Source: Peptococcaceae bacterium UBA7702
GTDB lineage: Bacteria; Bacillota; Dehalobacteriia; UBA7702
DNA: 64,000 nt
Direction of reading: 5' to 3'
Assembly (NCBI GenBank): GCA_002482535.1
Contig: DLGE01000013.1
Coordinates: forward strand, 1-64,000
The position numbers and the translations under genes are program-made. Every line of letters begins with the position of its first letter. The stretch's first letter is position 1. The notes under the pieces were generated by a model that worked only from the letters and a program-made list of their open reading frames with translations, had not been told where the DNA came from and did no database searches. This document shows positions 1 through 8,357 of this stretch, in pieces.

Positions 1-102
1 GCCGCCAAAGGCAGCGCAGCTTACGCCAATGCCATTGCCGTATTACAAAACATGGAAAGCACCCAGGCGGAAGTGGACAGCGCTTTGGCAGCGCTGAAGT
101 AA
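1..102 (+). CDS. C-terminal end of a FIVAR-like repeat protein (partial)
   Basis: The window opens inside a reading frame that runs in frame 1 to a TAA at 100-102, giving the last 33 residues of a protein. They are Ala-rich and contain the stretch TQAEVDSALAAL, which resembles the end of FIVAR repeats (small helical modules of secreted Gram-positive surface proteins that follow the pattern TQAEVDxALxxL). The N-terminal part lies outside the window, so localisation and partner domains are unknown. A hairpin terminator follows within 35 bases. The FIVAR assignment rests on one short motif. Confidence 0.55.
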   Translation, partial: AAKGSAAYANAIAVLQNMESTQAEVDSALAALK

Positions 103-135
103 AAGCGGAACATGATGTACGCATAAAGAAAGAAA

Positions 136-168
136 GGGGGCGGCAAAAGCCGCCCCCTCAGTTTGTTG
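136..168 (+). terminator. GC-rich hairpin after the FIVAR-like gene
   Basis: GGGGGCGGC (136-144), loop AAAA, GCCGCCCCC (149-157), a perfect 9-bp stem. The T-run after it is weak (TCAGTTTGTTG), so termination may rely on the second hairpin at 184-219. Confidence 0.55.
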
Positions 169-183
169 AAAATTTATGTCTAA

Positions 184-219
184 CGGTCTGCTGTGAATCA
201 TGCACAGCGGACCGTTTTT
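184..219 (+). terminator. Rho-independent terminator, possibly bidirectional
   Basis: A 12-bp stem pairs 184-195 with 203-214, with one G.U pair, and is followed on the plus strand by five T (215-219). It lies between the convergent FIVAR-like gene (plus) and the DapF-like gene (minus). The T-run overlaps the stop codon of the minus gene. Confidence 0.7.
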
Positions 220-1009
220 ATATTTCTACTTCTTTTTCATGGGAAAGAGTGATTTTACCACCAATGCACAGTGAACTGATTTCACCATCCCTTTTTTCCG
301 CCGTGGCCTCAAGGACGCCCCCGGGTTCCCGAAAGCGAAACAGGTGGGATCCTGCCGCTCCCTTTTGCGCCAAAACCGCCGCCACCGCCGCGCTCCCCGA
401 AGCGCAGCTGTTTTCGTAAAACAGCGTATTGGTGGCGGCCACATAAACCACCGGCGTCAGGGTCGCGGTTTTTGCCTCGTAAAACATCAGCCCCGCGGCG
501 GCGGCTTGATACCACGCCGAAATCTCTTGCAGATATTTCCTGCTTACTGCCGGGGAATCAGCGGCAAAAGCTTGATCGGTAACCACATGGAGGATACCGT
601 CAAAAAATACGGCGTCCCCTTCGCCACCTCCAAAGGCTATGGGAACAATGCGCTTCGGCAGCGGCATGGCCGCAACAGCCGTGTTTTTTTCCACATCAAT
701 CAAAACCGGCAGAGGCTTATTCACACCGCTGATCTCCGTCATCACCCGCGTCTCTCCACAGCTGCCCTGTTCCACCCCATAAAAAAGAGCCGCACTGCGC
801 AAAGCATTACCGCAGAATTCGCCGCCCATCATGGCGAGGCGCACATCGCCGCCGTGGCGAGGCAAGGTCAAAAAGCCGACCTGCTCCGCGCCGTCGATCA
901 AAGTCAAAAGTTTTCCGGCAAGAGAAGCGTATGCTTCCTTTTTCACCGGAGTCTTCACCAATATTGTAATGTTACCGGCAGGATCCGCAACCCGTATGGT
1001 TAATTTCAT
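218..1009 (-). CDS. DapF-fold amino-acid epimerase/racemase
   Basis: A 263-residue protein of the diaminopimelate epimerase fold. Two cysteines sit in the expected catalytic places: Cys66 in GGEFCGNALR and Cys202 in ENSCASGSAA, the pair that acts as acid and base in this cofactor-independent family. The motif around Cys66 (GGEFCGNA) looks closer to the CntK/histidine-racemase-like branch than to housekeeping DapF, but the substrate cannot be read from the sequence. The ATG at 1009 is chosen because GAGGTG lies 6 bases upstream. A longer reading from GTG at 1018 would start inside that ribosome-binding site. The gene is monocistronic and divergent from the SLH gene. No staphylopine-type synthase or opine dehydrogenase is nearby. 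Confidence 0.75.
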   Translation of the reverse strand: MKLTIRVADPAGNITILVKTPVKKEAYASLAGKLLTLIDGAEQVGFLTLPRHGGDVRLAMMGGEFCGNALRSAALFYGVEQGSCGETRVMTEISGVNKPLPVLIDVEKNTAVAAMPLPKRIVPIAFGGGEGDAVFFDGILHVVTDQAFAADSPAVSRKYLQEISAWYQAAAAGLMFYEAKTATLTPVVYVAATNTLFYENSCASGSAAVAAVLAQKGAAGSHLFRFREPGGVLEATAEKRDGEISSLCIGGKITLSHEKEVEI

Positions 1010-1035
1010 CTCTTGCACCTCACAATCTTTTATCT

Positions 1036-1064
1036 ATTTTAGCAAAAAAACAGAAAATACACAA
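1036..1064 (-). promoter_or_regulatory. Promoter of the DapF-like gene
   Basis: On the minus strand, TTGTGT (1064-1059), a 17-base spacer and TAAAAT (1041-1036), with TGC directly before the -10 (extended -10). It lies about 27 bases upstream of the chosen ATG. Confidence 0.5.
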
Positions 1065-1101
1065 TACTTTCCATTTTTATGTAGCATTTTCAGTTTTTTT
1101 A

Positions 1102-1142
1102 TGCTAAAATCGGAACAGACAAATGGTTGTGACATATCACAA
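1102..1142 (+). promoter_or_regulatory. Extended -10 promoter and operator-like palindrome before the SLH gene
   Basis: TGC followed by TAAAAT (1105-1110) is an extended -10 with no good -35. Downstream, TTGTGA-CATA-TCACAA (1127-1142) is a perfect inverted repeat ending just before the Shine-Dalgarno site at 1144-1150. Its half-sites resemble those of Crp/Fnr or Rex operators, but the 4-base centre is shorter than the 6 bases usual for Crp and Rex. The regulator is unknown. Confidence 0.45.
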
Positions 1143-1155
1143 GAAAGGGGAAAAA

Positions 1156-2541
1156 ATGAAACTCAAAAAATATCTTTTATTGTTCACGGTATCTCTATTT
1201 TCACTATTATGGATGGCCACAAGCGTTGGCGCAACCGTCACTGCGGAATCCGTCTCCACAGCAGCGACAGAGAACTACACGCTGTTTTACGACAGCGAAA
1301 ATGGTAAAATGTACACAGATGTTAATGAAAGCGGCAAGGGTACCACAGTCTACAGCGGCCAGAGCGGCAAATGGAGTTCCTCCTATGACGCTAATTTAGG
1401 CAGCTACATCCTGACCTTAAAAGGCTTCTCCTTCACAACTTCAGCCCCTGACGCTCTGGTTTTGCTCAAGGATACTACAATCTGCCTGGCCCAGGGTACC
1501 ACCAACAGCCTCGCCAGTACCTACAATGATGATGAATATGAAAGCACCGGCCTTTTGGCTTGCCACGACTTAACCATCTACAGCAACGGGAACGGTACCG
1601 GGAAACTCATTACCCAAGGGGGAACCTGCGACAACGACCAAGATAACTATTCCGACGGGATCTTCTGCGCCGGTACCTTGGCGGTAGAGAGCGGTTCCGT
1701 TGCGGCCTACGGCGGCGCTGATGCTGGATCATCAGGGATCGCCACCGTCGCCTTCCAATACTTCAGCGGGGATATCATTGCAAAGGGTGGCTACAGCCTG
1801 TATTTCCTCTCCAATGAACTGCCTCAGGTGATCAGCTATATCCCCGGAACCCTCTTCTACGGTGGTGACAACGCCCAAAGCGTCTCCCAACTTAGTGTTG
1901 AAAACGGCAGTGACGATGACACTCTCTTTGATGATTATGCCTATCTTCATATCTATCATACCTTAAGTGATCTTCCCTATACTGCCTGGTATTATCAGAA
2001 TATTACCGCGCTGTTTGGAGAAAAAATCGTCACCGGTTATGCCAACAGCGACGGGTTAAGCTATCAAATCAAACCCGCCAACTCCATTACGAGAGCGGAA
2101 TTTGTAACGATTTTGGCGAGATTGATGGAAAGTGAAACCGATCTGGAACAATACGCCGGCAATTATGCTTTTACCGATGTTCCCAAATGGGCTACAAACT
2201 ATGTCGGCTGGGCCACGGAGATGGGTTACGTAAACGGCATAGACGAAAAACTCTTCGGCTCCAACCAGAGCATCACCAGAGAACAGATGGCCGCCATTCT
2301 CTATCGCGCCGTCGTGGCAATGGAACTGACTTCCAACAACAGCAATCCCCCTGTCACCTTCACCGATGAGAATAAAATTGACGCTTATGCCAAAGAAGCT
2401 GTTGCCGCCATGCAGAAAGATGGCATCATCAACGGCTATAGCAACGGCGACGGCAGTTTCCGTTTTAATCCCAAAGGCAGTGCAACCCGCGCCGAAGCCT
2501 TTACCATGATCTATAACTTCATCGACGCTTACAGTAAATAA
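1156..2541 (+). CDS. Secreted protein with three C-terminal SLH domains
   Basis: 461 residues from the ATG at 1156, which follows AAAGGGG. An upstream in-frame start at 1123 would place residues ahead of a clear signal peptide and has no ribosome-binding site. The signal peptide covers about residues 1-26 (MKLKK, hydrophobic run, cut near VGA). Residues 40-260 form a Gly/Ser/Asp/Thr-rich, beta-strand-like region with no recognised enzyme motif. Three SLH domains lie at about 275-325, 338-388 and 401-455, with the ITRAEF, ITREQM and ATRAEA signatures. SLH domains bind secondary wall polymers, so the protein should sit on the cell surface. The role of the N-terminal part is unknown. Confidence 0.85.
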   Translation: MKLKKYLLLFTVSLFSLLWMATSVGATVTAESVSTAATENYTLFYDSENGKMYTDVNESGKGTTVYSGQSGKWSSSYDANLGSYILTLKGFSFTTSAPDALVLLKDTTICLAQGTTNSLASTYNDDEYESTGLLACHDLTIYSNGNGTGKLITQGGTCDNDQDNYSDGIFCAGTLAVESGSVAAYGGADAGSSGIATVAFQYFSGDIIAKGGYSLYFLSNELPQVISYIPGTLFYGGDNAQSVSQLSVENGSDDDTLFDDYAYLHIYHTLSDLPYTAWYYQNITALFGEKIVTGYANSDGLSYQIKPANSITRAEFVTILARLMESETDLEQYAGNYAFTDVPKWATNYVGWATEMGYVNGIDEKLFGSNQSITREQMAAILYRAVVAMELTSNNSNPPVTFTDENKIDAYAKEAVAAMQKDGIINGYSNGDGSFRFNPKGSATRAEAFTMIYNFIDAYSK

Positions 2542-2550
2542 AAACTTTAA

Positions 2551-2588
2551 AAGCTCCCCCGGGAATATTTTCCCGGGGGAGCTTTTTT
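2551..2588. terminator. Strong bidirectional terminator
   Basis: A perfect 15-bp stem (2551-2565 with 2570-2584), a TATT loop and T-runs readable on both strands. It separates the convergent SLH gene (plus) and the polysaccharide operon (minus). Confidence 0.9.
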
Positions 2589-2601
2589 CATTCAACCGTA
2601 T

Positions 2602-4023
2602 TCATCTTCGTAAAAGCCGCCGTCGGACCGTCTTCATCTGGGCGCGGTTACTGAAAAGGTAGCATAAATAAAGGATGGTTACGCTTAGGAATGACCAGAG
2701 AGCAGACAATTTCAAAGAAACGACAATAAAAACCGCGGCAAAGACCAACTCCGTGCCGAGAACGGTCCAGCTTTGTCCCGGTAGGTACCGGGAAAGGCAG
2801 CCAGCGGAGAACACATAGCGGCTGACCACCCCGATCAGCATGGCGAAAACAATGGCATCCACACTTTTCAGTAAATAGCCGCCAATGACGGAGAGCAGCA
2901 GACTTAGCATACAGGCCGCCAAATTCACGTAAAGCAGCGCCTTTTCTTTGCGCAGCACCTTAAAATAAGTGGTGCAGAGCAACTGCATCTTGCCGTCGAA
3001 AAGGCAGAGAGGCAGCAATACCGCCAGATAATCAAGGCTTACCGCATACTGGGGCAGCCACAGGGAGAGCACTGCTTTGATAGGGATATAAAAAACCAGG
3101 ATCAGCGGGAGTAAAAGGCTTAAAATGGCGTCGATTTCAGCGTAATAGCGCTTCTGGGCAGTAGCGTCGATCTGGCGCAGGGCAGGAAAGAGCACGATGC
3201 TAACTTGATACATAAACATCAGGAAAAAGTTGGTCAGCGAAAGCGAAAAAGAAATCTGGCCAAAGTGCTCAATGCCCCAGATATGATCGATGATCACACG
3301 GCCAATCCCCAGGATCAGCATACCTGCTAAATTGGCGATGAGCAGTTTGATGCCGACGCTGATGTTGCCGAAAATATCCCTGACCGCTGTTTTCAAACCA
3401 CAAAAACGGGCAAAAATCAGTTTTCTTCCCCAATAACAGTAGTAACCTGCGGAAAGTATCAGACCAATGATATAAAATAAGATCAACAGCTTAAAGCTGT
3501 ATATCCGTAAAATCAGCAAAATCACCAACACGCAGATGAAGAATATCTTCATGATCATGTCGGCAATGGAAAAGATCTTGGTTTTATTCGCCGCCTGGAA
3601 AAGAAAGCCCACAAAGGTACCGGCGTTAGCGACTACCATGTAGACAGCAAAGGAGGCGATGACAAAGAAACGATCAGAATCCGCTGTCCAAACACCGGCG
3701 CCGACAACGATAAAAATTCCCAGCAAAATCTGAAATATAACAGAAACCCGCAGCTGGGAACCGATACGGTCATGATCCATTTCCTCGTAGGGAGTACCCC
3801 CTAATTTCAGATAAAGGCCGTCGTTAAGGCCGAAATGAAAAAATCCGGCATAACTGACAAAGAAAATAAAAAGCTGCCAATAGCCGTAATCCGTTACATT
3901 AAGGAATTTGGGGACTACAAGAGCCTGCATAATGCTGATCCCAAAGGAAACCCCCTGGGCAGCAAAGGCAAAGATCATATTTGTTTTTAATGCTTCCGTA
4001 TTGATATTCTTTTTGATTTCCAT
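2602..4023 (-). CDS. Wzx-like polysaccharide flippase (PST/MATE-like transporter)
   Basis: A 473-residue, highly hydrophobic protein with about 12-14 membrane segments spread over its length. It starts with a short basic N-terminus and the VPKFLNVTDYGYWQLF region typical of polysaccharide exporters of the Wzx/RfbX type. Such proteins flip lipid-linked repeat units across the cytoplasmic membrane. It is the last gene of the polysaccharide operon, 15 bases after a glycosyltransferase, and ends at the terminator 2551-2588. Family assignment is good; the exact substrate is inferred from context. Confidence 0.8.
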   Translation of the reverse strand: MEIKKNINTEALKTNMIFAFAAQGVSFGISIMQALVVPKFLNVTDYGYWQLFIFFVSYAGFFHFGLNDGLYLKLGGTPYEEMDHDRIGSQLRVSVIFQILLGIFIVVGAGVWTADSDRFFVIASFAVYMVVANAGTFVGFLFQAANKTKIFSIADMIMKIFFICVLVILLILRIYSFKLLILFYIIGLILSAGYYCYWGRKLIFARFCGLKTAVRDIFGNISVGIKLLIANLAGMLILGIGRVIIDHIWGIEHFGQISFSLSLTNFFLMFMYQVSIVLFPALRQIDATAQKRYYAEIDAILSLLLPLILVFYIPIKAVLSLWLPQYAVSLDYLAVLLPLCLFDGKMQLLCTTYFKVLRKEKALLYVNLAACMLSLLLSVIGGYLLKSVDAIVFAMLIGVVSRYVFSAGCLSRYLPGQSWTVLGTELVFAAVFIVVSLKLSALWSFLSVTILYLCYLFSNRAQMKTVRRRLLRR

Positions 4024-4038
4024 CGATCTTTCGCCGCC

Positions 4039-5034
4039 CTATCCTCTTTTCACCACGGTATAGATATCCAGCAAACGGCTCCGGAAGGATTGATACTGGC
4101 GATAAATCGCTGCCTGCCGGTAAAGACCAAGGATACCAAAAAGACTTTTTTTCATCAATGCCTGCTTTTTTGCGGCAAAAAAACGCAGGTATGACTGGAG
4201 ATAAAAGATCTTGCTGCCGCGGTCCGCACCATACTTTTGGGCAACCGCCAAAAATTCGGTAACCGTGGCTTCATCATTGCTCACTTCTGCCAGACGCTTT
4301 TGCCGGTCTCCCCTTACCGTCAAGGTCTTCTCAAGCACCACATCCATGCCTATGGTATTCTCTTCATGGAGCCGGTAACGAATCAGGGGACAATGATAAA
4401 AATAGAGGCCGTCAAAGACAAGGGCCGCCAAAAAATTCAGATACCAGTCATGTACCAGGGTTTCTCTGGTCTCTTTCAAATATAGCTCTTTCAAATCCCG
4501 GGTCATCACCATGGTACAGCCCGGGAAAAAGTTTCTACCGGCAATCAGGGAAAAAGGAATGTTCACGACAGCGCCATCGGCGACGGTCAGAGGCAGACTG
4601 TCACCATTGCAGTATCCACGGCGGTTTACCAGAGGCTTGACCCTGTCATCACTGTCGATAAAAATAAAACTGCAGTTAAGCGCTTTTATCTTGGGATTCT
4701 TGATCATTTCTGCCAACATTGCCTCAATCTTATCGCTTTCCCAGATATCATCCTGATCACAGAGGAAGATGTAATCCCCTGTCGTTCCCGCGATCGCTTG
4801 CCGGAAGTTGGCCTTGAATCCCAGATTCTTTTTATTGACCGAAAAATGCCAATGAAAAAGCTGCTTTTCTTTGAGAAAGGCTTCGACCAATGCTGCCGTG
4901 GCATCACTGGAGCTGTCATCGCAGATGATCACTTCATCGATGGGATAAGACTGCCCATAAAGGGATTGCAGTTGCTTTAAAATATATTTTTCTCCGTTGT
5001 AGGTGGTCATCGCCACCGAGACTTTAGGCATCAT
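4039..5034 (-). CDS. Family 2 glycosyltransferase (rhamnosyltransferase-like)
   Basis: 331 residues with an N-terminal GT-A domain: VSVAMTTYNGEKYILKQL at the start, CDDSSSDAT in the nucleotide-binding loop, and the metal-binding CDQDDIWE. This motif set is common among GT2 enzymes acting next to dTDP-rhamnose genes, so a rhamnosyl donor is likely but not shown. The start overlaps the end of rfbD by 11 bases, which indicates translational coupling. The second of two adjacent ATG codons (5031) could equally be used. Expected to act on a lipid-linked repeat unit at the inner face of the membrane. Confidence 0.85.
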   Translation of the reverse strand: MMPKVSVAMTTYNGEKYILKQLQSLYGQSYPIDEVIICDDSSSDATAALVEAFLKEKQLFHWHFSVNKKNLGFKANFRQAIAGTTGDYIFLCDQDDIWESDKIEAMLAEMIKNPKIKALNCSFIFIDSDDRVKPLVNRRGYCNGDSLPLTVADGAVVNIPFSLIAGRNFFPGCTMVMTRDLKELYLKETRETLVHDWYLNFLAALVFDGLYFYHCPLIRYRLHEENTIGMDVVLEKTLTVRGDRQKRLAEVSNDEATVTEFLAVAQKYGADRGSKIFYLQSYLRFFAAKKQALMKKSLFGILGLYRQAAIYRQYQSFRSRLLDIYTVVKRG

Positions 5035-5866
5035 GACTCAAATAACGCTTCAGGGCGTCTTCCCAGGGGGGCAAAATGGAAAAGCCGTTTTCCGTCAGCT
5101 TATTCTGATCAAGGCGGGAATTCAAAGGCCGCTTTGCCGCGGTGGGGTAATCCTTCGTCAAAATCGGTTTTACCTTCACCGTCAATCCGGAGAGTTCCAT
5201 GATTTTTACAGCAAAATCATACCAGCTGCAAAAACCGCCGTTGGCGGCGTGGTAGACGCCGTATTTTTCTGTAATCACCATATCCAGGAGGAGTGAAGCG
5301 AGATCCGTCGTATAAGTAGGCGCGCCGATTTGGTCACTGACCACGGAAAACTCCTCCCTTTCCTTGCCGAGACGAAGCATGGTCTTGACGAAGTTATTGC
5401 CGTTATTCCCGAAAACCCAGGAAATCCGCACAATAAAATAGCGGTTAAGCAGAGAGGCCACCGCATCTTCACCGAGAGATTTGGTCAGGCCATAGTAATT
5501 GACGGGAGCTTTCGCTTCCGTCACTTTATGGGGACTGTTGCCCATACCGTCAAAAACATAGTCGGTGCTGATATAAATCAATTTGGCCCCGACTTCCGCC
5601 GCAACGGAGGCCACATATTTTGTGCCGTTGACATTGACGTCATAGCATAGTTCCTGTTCACGCTCGGCTTGATCCACAGCGGTATAAGCAGCGCAATGAA
5701 TGACAGCGTCGGGGGCGGCAGCCCGGACAAAGGCAGCTACCGCTCCTTGGTTCCGAAGATCAAAATCATCGATATCGCAGCCCACCATCGTCAAACCGCG
5801 TTTTTCGCCTTCTTTGACCACATCATAGCCGAGCTGTCCCTTTGCGCCGGTCACCAATACTTTCAT
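5024..5866 (-). CDS. rfbD: dTDP-4-dehydrorhamnose reductase
   Basis: Last step of dTDP-L-rhamnose synthesis: NADPH-dependent reduction of the 4-keto group. The protein begins MKVLVTGAKGQLGYDVV, with the Rossmann glycine motif, and contains YISTDYVFDG and the catalytic YGLTK (YxxxK). It has 280 residues from the ATG at 5866, preceded by AGGTG at a good distance. A GTG at 5875 in the same frame would overlap the end of rfbB and is less likely. The gene lies 5 bases after rfbB in the order rfbA-rfbC-rfbB-rfbD. Confidence 0.95.
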   Translation of the reverse strand: MKVLVTGAKGQLGYDVVKEGEKRGLTMVGCDIDDFDLRNQGAVAAFVRAAAPDAVIHCAAYTAVDQAEREQELCYDVNVNGTKYVASVAAEVGAKLIYISTDYVFDGMGNSPHKVTEAKAPVNYYGLTKSLGEDAVASLLNRYFIVRISWVFGNNGNNFVKTMLRLGKEREEFSVVSDQIGAPTYTTDLASLLLDMVITEKYGVYHAANGGFCSWYDFAVKIMELSGLTVKVKPILTKDYPTAAKRPLNSRLDQNKLTENGFSILPPWEDALKRYLSHDA

Positions 5867-5871
5867 GGTTA

Positions 5872-6891
5872 TCACCTGTTGCCGTACATTTTTTCATAGT
5901 AGTTTTGATACTCCCCGGCCAGAATTTCTTCCCACCAATCCCGATGTTCCAAATACCAGCGAATCGTCTTGGCGATGCCATCGCTGAACGCGGTCTGCGG
6001 CAACCAGCCCAGCTCGTTATGGATCTTCGTGGGGTCGATGGCGTAGCGCATATCGTGTCCGGGGCGGTCCTTTACGTAAGTAATCAGACTTTCCGGTTTA
6101 TCAAGAGCCTTTAAAATGGTTTTTACCACCTCAATGTTGGCTTTTTCGTTATGACCGCCGATATTATAAACTTCCCCTACCCTGCCTTTTCTCATCACAA
6201 GATCGATGGCCCGGCAATGATCCTCCACATAAAGCCAGTCACGGACGTTTTTGCCGTCGCCATAAACCGGCAAGCTTGCGTCGTTTAAGGCTTTCACGAT
6301 CATCAGCGGAATCAGTTTTTCTGGGAAATGATAGGGGCCGTAATTATTGGAACAGCGGCTGACGGAAACCGGCAGGCTGTAGGTGCGGTAATAGGCCAAC
6401 ACTAAGAGGTCGGCGGCGGCCTTCGATGCCGAATAGGGGCTGCTGGTATGAAGGGGTGTTTCCTCAGTGAAAAAGAGGTCCGGCCGATCCAGGGGCAAAT
6501 CGCCGTAAACCTCATCGGTGGAAACCTGATGATAACGACCGATGCCGTATTTGCGGCAGGCGTCCAACAATACCTGAGTGCCTAAAACATTGGTTTGCAG
6601 AAAGATTCCGGGGTCCTCCACGGAGCGGTCCACATGGCTCTCGGCGGCAAAATTGACGACCATATCGAAACCCTCTTCCTCAAAGAGGGGAAAAACATCA
6701 CTTCTCGCGGCAATATCACCGCGTACGAAGCGAAAATTCGGCTTTTCAGCCGCTTCCGCCAAATTCTTTAAATTCCCCGCGTAAGTCAACAAATCCAGAC
6801 AGACAATGCGGTCTTCAGGATGACGGTGTTGTTGATCATAAATAAAATTCGTACCGATGAAACCGGCGCCGCCGGTGACAAGGATATTCAT
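5872..6891 (-). CDS. rfbB: dTDP-glucose 4,6-dehydratase
   Basis: 339 residues, normal for the family. Short-chain dehydrogenase fold with MNILVTGGAGFIGTNF (NAD binding), VSTDEVYGDL (TDE, dehydratase catalytic region) and YSASKAAAD (YxxxK). It converts dTDP-glucose to dTDP-4-keto-6-deoxyglucose, the second step of the rhamnose pathway. Its start overlaps the rfbC stop by 4 bases (ATGA), so the two are translationally coupled. Confidence 0.96.
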   Translation of the reverse strand: MNILVTGGAGFIGTNFIYDQQHRHPEDRIVCLDLLTYAGNLKNLAEAAEKPNFRFVRGDIAARSDVFPLFEEEGFDMVVNFAAESHVDRSVEDPGIFLQTNVLGTQVLLDACRKYGIGRYHQVSTDEVYGDLPLDRPDLFFTEETPLHTSSPYSASKAAADLLVLAYYRTYSLPVSVSRCSNNYGPYHFPEKLIPLMIVKALNDASLPVYGDGKNVRDWLYVEDHCRAIDLVMRKGRVGEVYNIGGHNEKANIEVVKTILKALDKPESLITYVKDRPGHDMRYAIDPTKIHNELGWLPQTAFSDGIAKTIRWYLEHRDWWEEILAGEYQNYYEKMYGNR

Positions 6892-7457
6892 AGGTTTTCT
6901 CCTTTAAAGACAAAGTTGCAGTCGCTATCTTTTAACAGCGGCGCGTTTTGATCTTTCGTTGATAAAATGGGATCGCTAACACCCCAATCAACTCCGATGA
7001 AAGGGTCATCAAAGCGAATGCTGCGGTCGCAGTCGGGGCAATAGGGATTGTCCACTTTATAGAGAAAGATCACATCTTCGCTGAGGGTAACAAAGCCGTG
7101 GCCAAAACCGCGGGGCAGCAGCAACTGCCGGTGATTTTCGGCGGTCAGTTCCACTCCAACCCACTGGCCATAATGGGGGGAACCTTTTCGCAGATCCACT
7201 GCCACGTCCATCACCGCGCCTTGCACCACCCGCACCACCTTAGCCTGGGCCATGGGCTCCTGCTGAAAGTGAATGCCCCGGACAGTCCCCTTTTTAGCTG
7301 TAAAACTTTCATTGTCCTGGACAAAGCGAAAATGAAAACCCTGGTGTTCCCATGCTGCGGTGGACCAGATTTCCGTAAAATAACCGCGATGGTCGCCGAA
7401 AACCTTCGGTTCTATGATATAAACGCCGGGCAGCGTTGTTTCGATCCGTTCCATCAT
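6888..7457 (-). CDS. rfbC: dTDP-4-dehydrorhamnose 3,5-epimerase
   Basis: 189 residues with the cupin-type RmlC motifs HRGYFTEIW, VRGIHFQQ (catalytic His) and FGHGFVTLSE. It epimerises C3 and C5 of the 4-keto sugar. Two ATG codons lie in tandem; GAGG is 2 bases from the first and 5 from the second, so translation may begin at 7454. The product lies between rfbA (6-base gap) and rfbB (4-base overlap). Confidence 0.95.
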   Translation of the reverse strand: MMERIETTLPGVYIIEPKVFGDHRGYFTEIWSTAAWEHQGFHFRFVQDNESFTAKKGTVRGIHFQQEPMAQAKVVRVVQGAVMDVAVDLRKGSPHYGQWVGVELTAENHRQLLLPRGFGHGFVTLSEDVIFLYKVDNPYCPDCDRSIRFDDPFIGVDWGVSDPILSTKDQNAPLLKDSDCNFVFKGENL

Positions 7458-7463
7458 AACCTC

Positions 7464-8357
7464 TCAATATCTAATTTTTCCCTCGGCCACGCGTTTTAAA
7501 TGTTCGCCGTAAGGTGATTTGCCGTAGCGACACGCCGATTCCTTCAGGGTTTCTTCACTGATCCAACTGTTGATATAGGCAATCTCTTCCGGTGCGGAAA
7601 TTTTAATGCTCTGGCGCATTTCAATCATGCGCACGAAATCCGCCGCCTCGTTTAAAGAATTGACGGTACCCGTATCGAACCAGGCAAAGCCGCGACCCAT
7701 CAACTCTACGTTCAGGGCCTGATCCTCCAAATAGAGTCGGTTTAAATCGGTGATCTCCAGTTCTCCCCTGGCGGAGGGTTTCACTTTTTTGGCCAGTTTC
7801 ACCACGCGGTTATCGTAAAAATAAAGCCCGGTGAGGCAATAGTTGGATTTGGGGTTTTGCGGTTTCTCTTCCACCGATAAGACTTTGCCGTGTTCATCGA
7901 ATTCCACAATCCCGAAACGCTCCGGGTCCGAGACGTAATAGCCGAAGACCGTCGCCACGCCTTTTTCGGCATTCCCCACGGCACTTCTCAGCATGGAACG
8001 AAAACCGTTGCCGTAAAAGATATTATCCCCTAAAATCATGGCGCAGCAGTCGTCGCCGATAAAATCTTCCCCGATCAAAAAAGCTTGGGCCAAACCATCG
8101 GGAGAGGGCTGCACCCGATAGGAAAGACGAACGCCGTATTGGGCGCCATCCCCTAAAAGTTTTTCAAAATTCGGCAGGTCCTCCGGAGTGGAGATGATCA
8201 AAATATCCCGAATCCCCGCCAGCATCAGCGTGGAAAGAGGATAATAAATCATGGGTTTATCATATACCGGCAACAGCTGTTTCGATGTCACCATGGTGAG
8301 GGGGTAGAGTCGCGTACCGGCGCCGCCGGCTAAAATGATACCTTTCATTTTCTTCAT
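7464..8357 (-). CDS. rfbA: Glucose-1-phosphate thymidylyltransferase
   Basis: 297 residues. The nucleotide-binding signature GIILAGGAGTRLYPLT, then QLLPVYDKPMIYYPL and MILGDNIFYG, identify RmlA, which makes dTDP-glucose from dTTP and glucose-1-phosphate. The first ATG overlaps the stop of the Wzy-like gene as ATGA, which supports it over the ATG at 8348. It is the first rhamnose gene in this operon. Confidence 0.96.
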   Translation of the reverse strand: MKKMKGIILAGGAGTRLYPLTMVTSKQLLPVYDKPMIYYPLSTLMLAGIRDILIISTPEDLPNFEKLLGDGAQYGVRLSYRVQPSPDGLAQAFLIGEDFIGDDCCAMILGDNIFYGNGFRSMLRSAVGNAEKGVATVFGYYVSDPERFGIVEFDEHGKVLSVEEKPQNPKSNYCLTGLYFYDNRVVKLAKKVKPSARGELEITDLNRLYLEDQALNVELMGRGFAWFDTGTVNSLNEAADFVRMIEMRQSIKISAPEEIAYINSWISEETLKESACRYGKSPYGEHLKRVAEGKIRY

